Assembly (NCBI GenBank): GCA_036265815.1
Contig: DATAOI010000078.1
Span: 1 to 64,000, forward strand
Reading direction: 5' to 3'
Source: Gemmatimonadales bacterium
GTDB lineage: Bacteria; Gemmatimonadota; Gemmatimonadetes; Gemmatimonadales; GWC2-71-9
Length of the DNA: 64,000 nt
In this document: positions 33,678-43,455 of the stretch, piece by piece
Layout: each line of letters opens with the position of its first letter
Numbering within the stretch: position 1 is the first letter of the stretch
Position numbers and translations under genes: made by a program
The notes under the pieces: model-generated
Told to the model about the DNA's origin: nothing
Database searches by the model: none
Seen by the model: only the letters and a program-made list of their open reading frames with translations

Positions 33678-35834
33678 ATGTCGACGACTCCGCCGACACC
33701 ACTCCGCAGGGCCCTGACCGACGTTCGCGCCGCGACGGCGCTCGCGCCCGCGCGTCCGGCCTACGCCGCCGGCTTGCGCGCGGCCATCGCCACCATCGCT
33801 CCGCTGCTCATAGCGCAGCTCCTGGGCATTTCGGGCGGCACCTGGCTCAGCCTGGCCGGGTTCACCGGCACGCTGGCGAACAAGGGAGGGCCTTACCGGA
33901 CGCGGGCGGTCGACATGGGCGCCCTCACGCTCGCCGGCACGCTGGCCGTCGCACTGGGCACGGTGAGCGCGGGTCGCATGCCGCTGGCGGTAGCGCTCAC
34001 CTTCGTCGTGGCCCTGATCTGCAGCCTGGCACGGGTGTGGGGAAGCGCCGGGGCGAGCGTGGGCACCAGCGCGCTCAACCTGTTCGTGATCGCCCTCGCG
34101 TTCCCTCCGCGAGACGTTCGCGACGCGCTCACCCGCGCGGGGCTCGTTCTGCTGGGTGGCCTCTGGGCGATGCTGGTGTCGCTCGTGCTCTGGCCGCTCC
34201 GTCCCTATCGGCCGGTGCGCCTGGCGGTGGCCGGCTGCTACCGGGCGCTGGCTCGATATGCGGCGGATCTCGCGCGATGGACAACCGACGGCGCCATGCA
34301 GCAGCCTGCCGACCTTCCGCCGGTGGGTGTGGCCGTTCGACTGGCGTTGGAGGACGCGCGCACCGCCCTCGCGGCTACTCGGCGTGGGCTCCCCGGCGAG
34401 AGTGGGCCCGCTGACCGCCTGGTGGTGCTGCGGGAAATCGTCGACCAGCTCTTCGGCAACCTGGTGGCGCTGGCGGAGGTGATCGAGACGATTCCCCGTG
34501 AGACGCGTGACCCCGAGGCCCAGGCCGCTGCCAGAGCCTCGCTCGACGCGGTGGCCAGGTCCCTCGGGGATCTTGCCGACCGGTTGGAGGCGGATCGCGA
34601 CACGGCGCCGGCCGCGATCGGGTGGGATGGCTCTCCGCTCCGGCACGCCGTTCCCGGCGACACGACGACCGACTCCGACGCGACCCGCCATCTCTACCTG
34701 CAAGCCGCCGAGCTGCTCGATCGCGTGGCGCAGTACACCCGGGTTGCTGGAGGAACCCTGAGCGAGATCCAGCCGCCGGACGATACCGAAGGCATAGTGG
34801 CGGTCGGCACGCCTGAACCGCGGACCTCACCCTTCGACGCCGTGCGCGCGGTTCTCGCGCCGGATTCGGTGATCCTGCGTTACGCGCTTCGGTTGGCCCT
34901 GGTCACGGCCGCCGCCGTCTGGCTCACCTGGGCGCTCGACCTCCGGCGCGGGTACTGGGTCACCATCACCATCGTGATCATCCTGCAACCCTACACCGGC
35001 GCCACCACGCTGAAGGCGATGCAGCGAGTCCTCGGCACCGTGGTGGGTGGGGCGCTGACCGCGCTGCTCGGCGCGTTCTTCCACGATTCGTGGGCGATCC
35101 TCGGACTCGCGTTCGTGCTCAGCGCCACCTGCGTCGCCCTGCTACCGCTCAACTACGCCGCGTTCTCGGTCTTCCTCACCCCTACCTTCGTGCTGCTGGC
35201 GGAGGCCAACGCCGGCGACTGGCACCTGGCCGGGCTACGCATCATCAACACCCTCATCGGTGGTGCCCTCGCGCTGCTCGGCGCCCGCCTGCTCTGGCCG
35301 ACGCCGGAGTGGAATCGCCTTCCTTCCTACATGGCGGCGTGTCTGCGTGCGAATCGCGACTATCTGCGCGCCACGGTCGCCCGCTTCGGCGACCGCAGCG
35401 CCCCCGCCGGACGCGAGCTGCGGGAGGCGCGCCGGCAGAGCGGGTTGGCTGTGGCGAACGCCGACGAATCGTTCCAGCGGTTGCTGGGCGAGCATCGCGG
35501 GCCCGACGCGGAGCTCGCGCCGATCATGACCATTCTCACGTACACCCGGCGCCTCACCGCTTCGACGGCGGCGCTGGCCGTCTCGCGCCACTCCGCCGAG
35601 CCGGGCGCGGAGCCCGCCCTCGGATCCTTCGCCGATGGGGCCGAACGGGTACTGGACGACCTGGCGTCCGCGGTGATGGAGCGCCGAGCCCCGGCGCCGC
35701 TGCCGCCCATGGCTGCCGCGGCTTCTGACGATCCGGCGGTCGGCCCGGTGCTTCGAGTCCGGTTCGACCGCCTCGCCCGTCAGCTCAAGACCCTGCACGA
35801 CGCCATCGAGCGCTGGTCGGCCCAGGGCACCTGA
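33678..35834 (+). CDS. FUSC-family aromatic-acid-exporter-like membrane protein
   Basis: This 718-residue protein has two halves, each with a block of about five or six helices and a soluble helical segment, as in the fusaric acid resistance/YccS/AaeB superfamily. N-terminal membrane block at about residues 30-165, soluble part to 375, second block at about 385-560 (RRGYWVTITIVIILQPY is the typical FUSC signature), then a cytoplasmic helical tail with many Arg/Ala. It is probably a proton-driven efflux component; no membrane-fusion partner gene is present. The ATG at 33678 lies 17 bases after the permease stop, so the two genes may be co-transcribed. Confidence 0.85.
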   Translation: MSTTPPTPLRRALTDVRAATALAPARPAYAAGLRAAIATIAPLLIAQLLGISGGTWLSLAGFTGTLANKGGPYRTRAVDMGALTLAGTLAVALGTVSAGRMPLAVALTFVVALICSLARVWGSAGASVGTSALNLFVIALAFPPRDVRDALTRAGLVLLGGLWAMLVSLVLWPLRPYRPVRLAVAGCYRALARYAADLARWTTDGAMQQPADLPPVGVAVRLALEDARTALAATRRGLPGESGPADRLVVLREIVDQLFGNLVALAEVIETIPRETRDPEAQAAARASLDAVARSLGDLADRLEADRDTAPAAIGWDGSPLRHAVPGDTTTDSDATRHLYLQAAELLDRVAQYTRVAGGTLSEIQPPDDTEGIVAVGTPEPRTSPFDAVRAVLAPDSVILRYALRLALVTAAAVWLTWALDLRRGYWVTITIVIILQPYTGATTLKAMQRVLGTVVGGALTALLGAFFHDSWAILGLAFVLSATCVALLPLNYAAFSVFLTPTFVLLAEANAGDWHLAGLRIINTLIGGALALLGARLLWPTPEWNRLPSYMAACLRANRDYLRATVARFGDRSAPAGRELREARRQSGLAVANADESFQRLLGEHRGPDAELAPIMTILTYTRRLTASTAALAVSRHSAEPGAEPALGSFADGAERVLDDLASAVMERRAPAPLPPMAAAASDDPAVGPVLRVRFDRLARQLKTLHDAIERWSAQGT

Positions 35835-35925
35835 GCCCGGGGACGCCGCCTGGCCTCGGATTTGCCTTTCCGCCTGAGAATCCCTCGTGTCATTGCGACT
35901 GCGTGTGACCACCCTTGGAGGACTC

Positions 35926-36699
35926 ATGGCGTCTAAACGACTGGCCCTTCTTACTCTTGCCGCGCTCGCCGGGTGCGGTGGAGACCACGGGAGCAGCATA
36001 GCCGCGGATAGCTTGACCCGCGATCTGCAACGCCTCCCGGTAGACTCCTCGGCCACTCTGTACGACCAACCCGAGGCCGCGCCGCTCCCGGTGGCCGCCA
36101 AGCCCAAGCCGGCGCCGAAGCCCGCGCCGAAGCCCAAGCCGAAGCCCGCGCCGGCGCCCGAGCCCGCTCCCGCCCCGCTCGCGCTCGACGCAGGTGCCAG
36201 CGTGCCTATGGCCGTCGACCGGGAGATCACCTCCCGCACCGACAAGGCTGGTGCAATCGTGATGGCCACCGTGTCCAGCGACGTCAAGGATGCACAGGGT
36301 CGCGTGGTGATTCCGTCGGGCTCGAAGGTGACGATGACGATCGCCCAGATCCACGAGTCGGAGAACAAGGGCGACAAGACCGGCAAGCTCACCCTCACCC
36401 CGAACTCGGTCGAGATCGCGGGTCAGACCTACGCGCTGGAAGCCTCGGCCGAAGCGCTCGACCGCACGCTCCGGGACCGCAAGACCAACGCGGGTGACGT
36501 CGCTAAGGTCGGCGTCGGCGCGGCGGCAGGCGCGTTGGCGGGCAAGTTGATCGGTGGCAGCACCAAGGCTGCCGTGATCGGCGGCGTGATCGGAGGCGCC
36601 ATCGGCACCCAGCGCGCCATCGAGACCCAGGACCGGGACGTCGTGGTTCCGGCGAGCTCGCGGGTAGAGCTCACGCTGACCGGACCGTTCACCCGCTGA
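35926..36699 (+). CDS. Lipoprotein with Pro/Lys/Ala linker and glycine-zipper-like C-terminus
   Basis: This 257-residue protein starts ASKRLALLTLAALAGC with lipobox LAGC, so it is a predicted lipoprotein. A Lys-Pro-Ala repeat linker (about residues 55-85) could span the cell wall. A beta-rich domain (about 90-180: VDREITSRTDKAGAIVMATV; GRVVIPSGSKVTMTIAQ) resembles the TrbI/VirB10-like or conjugal 'hemolysin-type' barrel region only weakly. It ends with glycine-zipper-like helices (KVGVGAAAGALAGKLIGG; VIGGVIGGAIGTQ). Function unknown, likely envelope-related. A strong ribosome binding site (TTGGAGG, 35915-35921) marks the ATG at 35926; the ATG/GTG options upstream lack one. Confidence 0.7.
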   Translation: MASKRLALLTLAALAGCGGDHGSSIAADSLTRDLQRLPVDSSATLYDQPEAAPLPVAAKPKPAPKPAPKPKPKPAPAPEPAPAPLALDAGASVPMAVDREITSRTDKAGAIVMATVSSDVKDAQGRVVIPSGSKVTMTIAQIHESENKGDKTGKLTLTPNSVEIAGQTYALEASAEALDRTLRDRKTNAGDVAKVGVGAAAGALAGKLIGGSTKAAVIGGVIGGAIGTQRAIETQDRDVVVPASSRVELTLTGPFTR

Positions 36700-36823
36700 A
36701 CCCAGGCCAGAGTGCACGCCAGTCCGGGTTGCTGCCCGGCCTGGCGCCGCACGGCCGATCCCGCCAAACTCAGCTGTGAGCCGGAACACTGTCGGCGTTC
36801 GTCCGATCCCCCATTTGTCATCC

Positions 36824-37117
36824 ATGTCCAGAGCCTTCGTCAACGAAGACGCCGCCGGGAGAGGATCGGCCGAGCGTTACCCGCTTCCAGAGCGGGATGA
36901 CCCCGGCTTTCCCCGGGCGGCGGCCCGTGCCCTCCTTCGCGGCGCCGACCAGGGAGACACGGTCGGTGCCGAGAGCGCCACCGGCTACTATTGGGGCGAC
37001 CCGGTCCTGCACTCCGAAGTGGAGCGGATCCTGACCGAGGCGCGCGAGGACCGGGACGAGCGGCTCGAGCAGCTCGCCGAACGTTTTCTCAGGCGACCCG
37101 CGGCCCGTCGTCGGTAG
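36824..37117 (+). CDS. Hypothetical protein with MSRAFVNED N-terminus
   Basis: This 97-residue acidic/basic protein has no membrane segment. The first residues (MSRAFVNEDAAGRGSAERYP) resemble the N-terminal tag found in some GreA/GreB-like proteins, but the GreA C-terminal domain is absent. The rest is helical (VERILTEAREDRDERLEQLA) with an Arg-rich end. It lies 20 bases upstream of another small unknown gene and may form an operon with it. An ATG 16 codons upstream in the same frame is possible; the chosen start fits the tag. Function unknown. Confidence 0.55.
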   Translation: MSRAFVNEDAAGRGSAERYPLPERDDPGFPRAAARALLRGADQGDTVGAESATGYYWGDPVLHSEVERILTEAREDRDERLEQLAERFLRRPAARRR

Positions 37118-37136
37118 ATCTCGACAGGAGCCTTCC

Positions 37137-37493
37137 ATGCCCACACCCCGTGATCCCACTCCGCCCGCAGATCTCGACGACGCCTTGAATCCGCACCGCG
37201 CCGAGGACCAGGAGCGCGCCCGCGAGCACAATCAGGACATCCTTCTGCAGCGCGGCGTGAAACTGTTTGGAGAAGAGACCGACGATGAGCTCGCCGATCT
37301 CTGGTCGGCGGTCGATCGGTTCGAGTCGCTGGTGGAGGCCCGCGGTGGGGACACAATGGTCAACGCGCCCGACTCTTCCGAGCCCGAGAACCCCGCGATG
37401 GTGCTGCCCGAACGGAAGCCGCGGGAGTCGGCGGGCGACTACGGCCGCCGGATTCACGAGGCCGCGGACCAGCTGACCCGCTTCGAGCGCTAG
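37137..37493 (+). CDS. Hypothetical acidic protein
   Basis: This 118-residue, Asp/Glu-rich soluble protein has no recognisable family. CAGGAGCC stands about five bases before the ATG. A helical middle (QERAREHNQDILLQRGVKLF; ELADLWSAVDRFESLVEARG) is followed by a Pro/Ser-rich linker and a basic end. It follows the previous small gene by 19 bases and converges on aceK, whose stop is six bases away. Function unknown. Confidence 0.6.
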   Translation: MPTPRDPTPPADLDDALNPHRAEDQERAREHNQDILLQRGVKLFGEETDDELADLWSAVDRFESLVEARGGDTMVNAPDSSEPENPAMVLPERKPRESAGDYGRRIHEAADQLTRFER

Positions 37494-37499
37494 GCGGCG

Positions 37500-39263
37500 T
37501 CAGCTCCCGCCGCGCCGGAGCGCTTCGCTGCGCCGGTAGGGGAAGACGTCGACCACCTCGCCGGCCGCGAGCCGGCGCTGGACCTCCTGCCAGAAGCCGG
37601 TGTCGAGCAGATCGCCGTGATGATTGAGGAACTCCTCCCGGAGCACGCCCGACGGTGCCAGGAACGCCTGGAACTCCTCGGGAAAGACATCCTGCTCCCC
37701 CACATAGAACCAGGGCTCGGCCGCGAATTCCTCCTCGATCGAGGTCGGCTGGGGAATTCGGCGGAAGCGGCATTCCGAGAGCAGGCAGAGCTCGTCGTAG
37801 TCGTAACAGATCACCCGTCCGTTCCGGGTCACCCCGAAATTCTTGAGCAGCATGTCTCCGGTGAAGATGTCGGCCGCCGCGAGATCCTTGATCGCGTTGC
37901 CGAAATCGATGACCGCCTCGCGCGCGGCCGCGGCGTCGGCGTCGCGGAGGAAGAGGTTGAGCGGGGTCACCCGGCGCTCGGTATAGGCGTGGCGCACGAT
38001 TACCCGGTCGCCCGCCACCCGGACGGTGGCGCCAGCCACCGAGAGCAGATAACCCAGCAGGTCGTCGGGGAAGCAGCGGCGGGGAAACTCGAGGTGCTCG
38101 AACTCCTGGGCGTCGGCCAGGCGCCCTACCCGGTCGCGCACGAACACGAAATGATACTTGTCCATCACCGCCTGGCGGGTGGTGTTCTTGGGCGCGCCGA
38201 AGCTGTCCTTGATGATCTTGAAGACCAGGTTGAGATCCGGCAGGAGGAAGACGGCCATGACCATGCCTTCGTCGCCCTCGGCGAAGGCGAACCGGACATC
38301 CTGCTGCTCCAGGTGGACGATGAGATTGTGGAACAGCTCGGTCTTGCCGTGTTTGTTGTAGCCGATGGCGTTGTAGAGCTCATCCACTCGCTTGAGCGGC
38401 ATGATGGAGCTGAGAAACTCGATGAGTGCGCGCGGCCGCGGCGCCTCCACCCGGAAGTAGGACCAGCTGAAGCCGAACACGATGCTGGCCTCGTTCTGGG
38501 TAAGCAGCGCGGCGTCCACCACGATGCCACGCTCGGAGCGGAGCAGCGGAAGCACGATCGGGAGGGTCATCCCACCTCGCCGGATCCGGCCGACCAGGTA
38601 CGCTCCCTTGTTCCGGTAGAACACCGAGCGCACCACGTCGATCGACACCGGGCCGGTGACGGGCAGCTCCCGCAGGGCCTCATCGATCATCCGGGCGACG
38701 ATGCCGGCGTCGCGCTCCAGTGAGGCATAGGGCACCGACCAGGAAAACCGCTCCAGCATCCGGCGGACCAGCGCGGCGTCGGCCGCGCCGGCCGAGTAGG
38801 TGTCGTACAGCTCGGAGGGATCGGAGGGCTCCGCCCGCGGGGCCTGCTCCAGATACTCGATGCTGGGATCCACGCCCACCGTGCTGAACACCCGGCGGGT
38901 CACCGAATTGAAGAAGGTCTGCTCCAGCTCGGCGTCCGGCCGCCCTCGGGTCCCCGCGGCGTGCAGCGCCCGCATCGCGGCCCAGAGCGTGCGCTCCATG
39001 ACCGCATCCCGGAGGATGTCGTGCACGTCGGCTACCGCGCCGTCCAGATGCACCTTGTACAGCGTAAGCCGCTCGGTGGCGTCCGCCTGGGCACCGAGCC
39101 AGTCGCGCTGCTCGAACCGACCGCGCGCTCGGCGGGTGATCTCCTCGAACCCCCAATGGTAGCGCTCGTACCCCGCGTGGATCGCCGCCACCGCGGTGGC
39201 GGCGTTGCCGATCGCGGGAGATCCCGCCAGATTCACCGGCGGTTGTCGCCCCGAGACCGTCAT
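37500..39263 (-). CDS. aceK: Isocitrate dehydrogenase kinase/phosphatase
   Basis: AceK phosphorylates and dephosphorylates isocitrate dehydrogenase, switching carbon between the TCA cycle and the glyoxylate shunt. The 587-residue protein matches the family length. Recognisable parts: the N-terminal regulatory domain ([27 protein letters not shown]), LFHNLIVHL, the kinase core with [15 protein letters not shown] (ATP-site Lys), [39 protein letters not shown] and the metal-binding YDYDE. The ATG at 39263 is preferred over a TTG five codons upstream. The gene faces away from icd with 27 bases between the start codons. No aceA/aceB is seen in the window. Confidence 0.95.
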   Translation of the reverse strand: MTVSGRQPPVNLAGSPAIGNAATAVAAIHAGYERYHWGFEEITRRARGRFEQRDWLGAQADATERLTLYKVHLDGAVADVHDILRDAVMERTLWAAMRALHAAGTRGRPDAELEQTFFNSVTRRVFSTVGVDPSIEYLEQAPRAEPSDPSELYDTYSAGAADAALVRRMLERFSWSVPYASLERDAGIVARMIDEALRELPVTGPVSIDVVRSVFYRNKGAYLVGRIRRGGMTLPIVLPLLRSERGIVVDAALLTQNEASIVFGFSWSYFRVEAPRPRALIEFLSSIMPLKRVDELYNAIGYNKHGKTELFHNLIVHLEQQDVRFAFAEGDEGMVMAVFLLPDLNLVFKIIKDSFGAPKNTTRQAVMDKYHFVFVRDRVGRLADAQEFEHLEFPRRCFPDDLLGYLLSVAGATVRVAGDRVIVRHAYTERRVTPLNLFLRDADAAAAREAVIDFGNAIKDLAAADIFTGDMLLKNFGVTRNGRVICYDYDELCLLSECRFRRIPQPTSIEEEFAAEPWFYVGEQDVFPEEFQAFLAPSGVLREEFLNHHGDLLDTGFWQEVQRRLAAGEVVDVFPYRRSEALRRGGS

Positions 39264-39290
39264 CCCGTCCGCTCCCAAGGGTTCCGCACC

Positions 39291-40550
39291 ATGTCAGCCT
39301 CCACGTCGCCCGTCTCCCCCCCTCCGGCCGCGCCCACGGACGGAGAGGCCATCACCCTGCACGAGGGCAAGCTCCAGGTACCGGCTCAGCCGATTATTCC
39401 GTTCATCGAGGGCGATGGCACCGGCCCGGACATCTGGCGGGCCTCCCAGTACGTCTTCGACAACGCGGTGCGGCTGGCGTATGGCGGCCGCAAGCGGATC
39501 GCGTGGCTCGAGGTTCTGGCCGGTGAAAAGGCCAAGGAGCGGGTCAATAGCTGGCTGCCCGATGATACGCTGGCCGCCATCGATCACTACCTGGTGGCCA
39601 TCAAGGGGCCGCTTACCACCCCGGTCGGGGGTGGGTTCCGCTCGCTCAACGTGGCCCTCCGGCAGAAGCTCGATCTGTTCGCCTGCGTGCGTCCGGTCCG
39701 CTGGTTCGAGGGGGTTCCCTCCCCGGTCAAGGCACCGCAGGACGTGAACATGATCATCTTCCGGGAGAACACGGAAGACATCTACGCCGGAATCGAGTAC
39801 AAGGCCAAGACCGATGAGGCCCGCCGGGTGGTCGAGTTCCTTCAGCAGCAGATGGGGGTGCAGACCATCCGCTTTCCCGCCACCAGCGCCATCGGGATCA
39901 AGCCGGTGTCCGAAGAGGGCTCCAAGCGCCTGATCCGCTCCGCCATCGAGTACGCGATCACTCAGGGGGCCCCCAGCGTGACCCTGGTGCACAAGGGCAA
40001 TATCATGAAGTTCACCGAGGGCGGCTTCCGCGACTGGGGCTACCAGGTTGCCCAGGAGGAGTACGGCGCCGGCGAGATCGACGGCGGACCGTGGTGCCGC
40101 CTTCCCGGCGGTGTGGTGATCAAGGACGTGATCGCCGATGCGTTCCTGCAGCAGATCCTCACTCGACCGCGGGAGTACAGCGTCATCGCCACCCTCAACC
40201 TCAACGGCGATTACATCTCCGACGCGTTGGCGGCCCAGGTGGGCGGGATCGGCATCGCGCCGGGCGCCAACATCAACTATCTCACCGGCCATGCGGTCTT
40301 CGAGGCTACCCATGGGACCGCGCCCAAGTACGCCGGGCAGGACAAGGTGAATCCCGGGTCCCTCATTCTGTCCGGCGAGATGATGTTCCGCTACCTGGGC
40401 TGGAACGAGGCCGCCGACCTGATCATCCGCTCGCTCGAGCGGACCATCGCGGAGAAGCGGGTGACCTACGACTTCGAGCGTCTGATGACCGGCGCCACCC
40501 TGCTCAAGACCAGTGATTTCGGCCGGGCCATGGTGGAGAACATGTCATAG
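39291..40550 (+). CDS. icd: NADP-dependent isocitrate dehydrogenase
   Basis: Icd converts isocitrate to 2-oxoglutarate. The 419-residue protein has [12 protein letters not shown], the regulatory phosphorylation site [13 protein letters not shown] (Ser118, equivalent to E. coli Ser113), [48 protein letters not shown] with APGANIN, and [12 protein letters not shown], the NADP-type pattern. The site modified by AceK is therefore intact, and its gene is the divergent neighbour. ATG at 39291; its promoter must overlap the aceK start region. It ends four bases before the stop of the convergent S4-domain gene. Confidence 0.96.
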   Translation: MSASTSPVSPPPAAPTDGEAITLHEGKLQVPAQPIIPFIEGDGTGPDIWRASQYVFDNAVRLAYGGRKRIAWLEVLAGEKAKERVNSWLPDDTLAAIDHYLVAIKGPLTTPVGGGFRSLNVALRQKLDLFACVRPVRWFEGVPSPVKAPQDVNMIIFRENTEDIYAGIEYKAKTDEARRVVEFLQQQMGVQTIRFPATSAIGIKPVSEEGSKRLIRSAIEYAITQGAPSVTLVHKGNIMKFTEGGFRDWGYQVAQEEYGAGEIDGGPWCRLPGGVVIKDVIADAFLQQILTRPREYSVIATLNLNGDYISDALAAQVGGIGIAPGANINYLTGHAVFEATHGTAPKYAGQDKVNPGSLILSGEMMFRYLGWNEAADLIIRSLERTIAEKRVTYDFERLMTGATLLKTSDFGRAMVENMS

Positions 40551-40554
40551 GGGC

Positions 40555-40953
40555 TCACTCCCGGCCTTTGAGTCGATTGATATCCCTGCGGTCCTTCTTG
40601 GTCGGCCGGCCGCGCTCGGAGACGAACGCGGCATGCAGGGTCTTGAGCTGAACCGCCATCGCTGCCCGCGCGGCCCTGCTCGCTTCGGTCTCCAGGTAGA
40701 GCTCGGCCGCCTCGCTCGCCGGTCCCCGGCGCGCCGAGAGCGCGCGCACCGCGACCTGATACTCGTAGACCCCCTGCCGGATCCGGACCTCGTCACCCAC
40801 CTGGAGCGGACGCGCGCGCTTGGCGCGGTCACCGTTCACCTGGACCTTGCCGCCCCCGATGGCCTCCGACGCGAGCGCCCGGGTCTTGTAGAACCGCGCC
40901 GCCCAGAGCCATTTGTCCAGCCGGACTCTGTCCTCCCGATCGCCCTCGCTCAT
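40555..40953 (-). CDS. hslR: S4-domain RNA-binding protein (HslR/Hsp15-like)
   Basis: This 132-residue protein has an N-terminal S4 domain (VRLDKWLWAARFYKTRALAS; GGGKVQVNGDRAKRARPLQV; VRIRQG) and a helical basic tail (RGRPTKKDRRDINRLKGRE), the layout of heat-shock protein 15. Hsp15 binds stalled 50S subunits carrying nascent chains. The ATG at 40953 has GAGG directly upstream, but too close for a normal ribosome binding site. A TACTAT box six bases before the ATG suggests a leaderless message. Confidence 0.85.
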   Translation of the reverse strand: MSEGDREDRVRLDKWLWAARFYKTRALASEAIGGGKVQVNGDRAKRARPLQVGDEVRIRQGVYEYQVAVRALSARRGPASEAAELYLETEASRAARAAMAVQLKTLHAAFVSERGRPTKKDRRDINRLKGRE

Positions 40954-40965
40954 CCTCGAATAGTA
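40954..40965 (-). promoter_or_regulatory. Candidate -10 box of a leaderless hslR transcript
   Basis: On the minus strand TACTAT (40965-40960), six bases (TCGAGG), ATG at 40953. No -35 is obvious. Confidence 0.35.
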
Positions 40966-41104
40966 CACCGCTAACTGCAACAAATAGCGCACAATCGAGT
41001 GTGGGAAGCCCGCGTCTTCCCGCTTCTCCGGGGCGAACGCGAGAGATGGCCGCAGGCGCGGCATTTGCACCGAAGTCGGGCTCCCTTACCGACATCGGAA
41101 CCGA

Positions 41105-43390
41105 ATGCTCTGGTCCCAGCTCTGGCTGGCTCTCGCGATTGCTCTGCCACCCGATCGCCCGGCGGCCCTCGTGCCTGATCGGGCCCTCAGCTCGCCCGGA
41201 GTCGACTCGATCATCGCCGGGGCTGCCGAGGCGCTCTCTCGGGGGCGTCCCTGGGAGGCGAGCCGGCTGATGGCGAGCATCCTGGCCGACTCGGCCCGGC
41301 GGACCCCGGAGGCGATCTTTCTCGCCGCCACCGCGGCGAGCCGCTGGGGTGGGTGGCGCGAGGTCGCCACTCTGCTGGATCGGGCGCCATGGCTCGACTC
41401 CCTCTACCAGGGCAGAGGCCGCCTGCTGCTGGCCCGTGCCGAGCTGGAGCAGGGGGCCGATTCGGCCGCGTTGCGCCATGCCCTCGCCTTTCCCGGATGG
41501 GCGCCCGATTCACTCGAGGGCGAGCGGCTGATCGTGCTCGCCATGGCGCTGGATCATCTGAACGCCAGGGATAGCGCCGCCACGATGTACCGGCACGCCG
41601 GGGAGCGGCTGCCGCTGGTATCCGACTGGCTCTGGATGCGTGCCGCCTCGATGACCGATGACAGTGCCGGTCGAGCCCGCCTGTATGCCCTGGTGGTGGA
41701 CCCGCTGGCCCGCGCGAGGATCGCCTGGAGCGAAGCCGCGGCGCATCGGCGCACCGGGGATCTCGAGGGCGCCGCCCGGCGCTATGCCGCGCTTGGTGTC
41801 CGGATCGACGCCCTCCGGCTCCGCTTCGACTTCAGCCCCGACAGCGCGGCGCGCGCTCGGGTGCGGGCCGATCTGCTCGCGCTGCTGGCGGAGCCGCGCG
41901 GGTCGGGTGAAACCCGTGGGGCGATCGCGCTGGTGGACAGCGCATTCTCGCCCCTCGCGCCGGCCGAGGAGCTGGTGGTGGCAGGTGCGGCCGCAGCCGC
42001 CGGTATGGTGGACCGCGCGGCCACCGGGTACGAGCGGGCCATTGCTGCCGGCCAGGGGGGCACGGATGCGCGGTTCGCATATGCCACCGTCCTCGCCCGG
42101 CTCAACCGGTACGCCGACGCGGCGTTCCAGTTCAATCTGGTGCGGGCACCGATCTCGCTGGCGGCGTCCGCGGCCTATCAGCGGGCTCGCGCGCTGGTGC
42201 GGGATGGCCGGATGCTCGAGGGCCGGACCGCGCTGCTCGACATCACCAGACGCTATGCCCGAGATACGATTGCCGCTCCCGCGGCGCTCTTTCTGCTCGG
42301 CGACCTCGCCGTGGATGACGGGTCGGACAGCCTCGCCAGACGCTACTACCAGCGCCTGACCGTCCGGTTCCCCAAGCACAGTCTGGCACCGGCGGCGATG
42401 TTTCGTGCCGCCATGATCGGCTTCGTGGCCGGAATGCCGGTGACTGCCGCCCGGGAGTTCGACCAGGTCACGAGCCAGTATCCTCGGAGCGACGAGGCCG
42501 GTGCGGGAGCATACTGGGCCGGACGGGCGCTCGCCGATATCAGCGATAGCGCCGGCGCTCGCGCTCATTGGGAGCCGCTCGCCGCCGGAGATCCCAGCTC
42601 CTACTACACCGGCCTCGCCGCCCGCCGCCTGGGCCGTCCTGGGTGGGCCCTCCCCAACGCCAGCGATGAGTTCGCGCCGCTGCCCGCCGCCGACACCGCC
42701 GTAGCCCGCGCCGCGCTCCTGGCACGCCTCGGGCTCGGCGCCGAGGCCGGCTGGGAATACGACCGCCTGGCGCGGACTACCGACAGCTCGGCCGAGCGGC
42801 TGCTCGCGCTGGCCCACGCCTTCCAGTCCAATGGCCAGGCCACCCGGGCGATCCAGCTTGCCCGACGCGCCCTGGTGCGGGGCGCTCCGGCGGACGCTCG
42901 CACCTACCGGCTGATCTACCCGGTCGTGCTGGAGGATGCGCTCCTCACGGAAGCTTCTCAGCACGGCGTCGATCCCAGCCTGCTTGCCGCCCTCATCCGC
43001 CAGGAATCGATGTTCAACCCGGCGGCCACCTCCGCGGCCGGTGCTCGCGGGCTGATGCAGGTCATGCCCGAGCTGGGCGGGCGGCTGGCTCGCTCGCTGG
43101 AGTACCCGGTGTGGGACCCGGTGCTGCTCTATCAGCCGGACGTGAGCCTGCAGCTCGGCACCTTTCACCTGCAGGAGCTCTCCCAACGCTACCGGCAGCC
43201 GGCCCACGTGCTGGCCGCCTACAACGCCGGAGCGAACCGGGTCGACCGCTGGGCGATGCGGGTGGGGGTCGACGACCCCGAGGTGTTCACCGAACGGATC
43301 CCCTACACCGAGACCCGGGGCTACGTGCGAGCCATCCGTCGCAATGAGGAGATCTACCGGGCCCTCTACGCCTGGCCCGACCGGCTCTGA
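41105..43390 (+). CDS. Soluble-lytic-transglycosylase-like protein with TPR-type N-terminal region
   Basis: This 761-residue protein has a likely signal peptide (MLWSQLWLALAIALP), then about 570 residues of Ala-rich helical repeats of TPR/Slt70 superhelix type (for example ALFLLGDLAVDDGSDSLARR, AREFDQVTSQYPRS). The C-terminal SLT domain (about 610-755) has the catalytic Glu634 in IRQESMFNPAATS, followed by GARGLMQVMPELG, QLGTFHLQEL and AAYNAGANRVDRW. It would cleave peptidoglycan glycan strands in the periplasm, leaving 1,6-anhydromuropeptides. Such enzymes serve wall turnover or make room for envelope machines such as pili. ATG at 41105; diverges from hslR. Confidence 0.88.
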   Translation: MLWSQLWLALAIALPPDRPAALVPDRALSSPGVDSIIAGAAEALSRGRPWEASRLMASILADSARRTPEAIFLAATAASRWGGWREVATLLDRAPWLDSLYQGRGRLLLARAELEQGADSAALRHALAFPGWAPDSLEGERLIVLAMALDHLNARDSAATMYRHAGERLPLVSDWLWMRAASMTDDSAGRARLYALVVDPLARARIAWSEAAAHRRTGDLEGAARRYAALGVRIDALRLRFDFSPDSAARARVRADLLALLAEPRGSGETRGAIALVDSAFSPLAPAEELVVAGAAAAAGMVDRAATGYERAIAAGQGGTDARFAYATVLARLNRYADAAFQFNLVRAPISLAASAAYQRARALVRDGRMLEGRTALLDITRRYARDTIAAPAALFLLGDLAVDDGSDSLARRYYQRLTVRFPKHSLAPAAMFRAAMIGFVAGMPVTAAREFDQVTSQYPRSDEAGAGAYWAGRALADISDSAGARAHWEPLAAGDPSSYYTGLAARRLGRPGWALPNASDEFAPLPAADTAVARAALLARLGLGAEAGWEYDRLARTTDSSAERLLALAHAFQSNGQATRAIQLARRALVRGAPADARTYRLIYPVVLEDALLTEASQHGVDPSLLAALIRQESMFNPAATSAAGARGLMQVMPELGGRLARSLEYPVWDPVLLYQPDVSLQLGTFHLQELSQRYRQPAHVLAAYNAGANRVDRWAMRVGVDDPEVFTERIPYTETRGYVRAIRRNEEIYRALYAWPDRL

Positions 43391-43455
43391 GTCTGGCCTC
43401 CGGCCAGCCGAGGTCTTAGCTTCACTGAGCCTCGATTCTGGAAGGTCGACTCAGG

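Noticed and set aside
36100-36175. Repetitive AAGCCC/GCGCCG codons in the lipoprotein gene
   Set aside because: Simple Lys-Pro-Ala linker coding; not a mobile or regulatory repeat.
36700-36760. Weak inverted repeats (CCAGGCC/GGCCTGG) after the lipoprotein gene
   Set aside because: Short arms, large loop and no T-tract; not convincing as a terminator.
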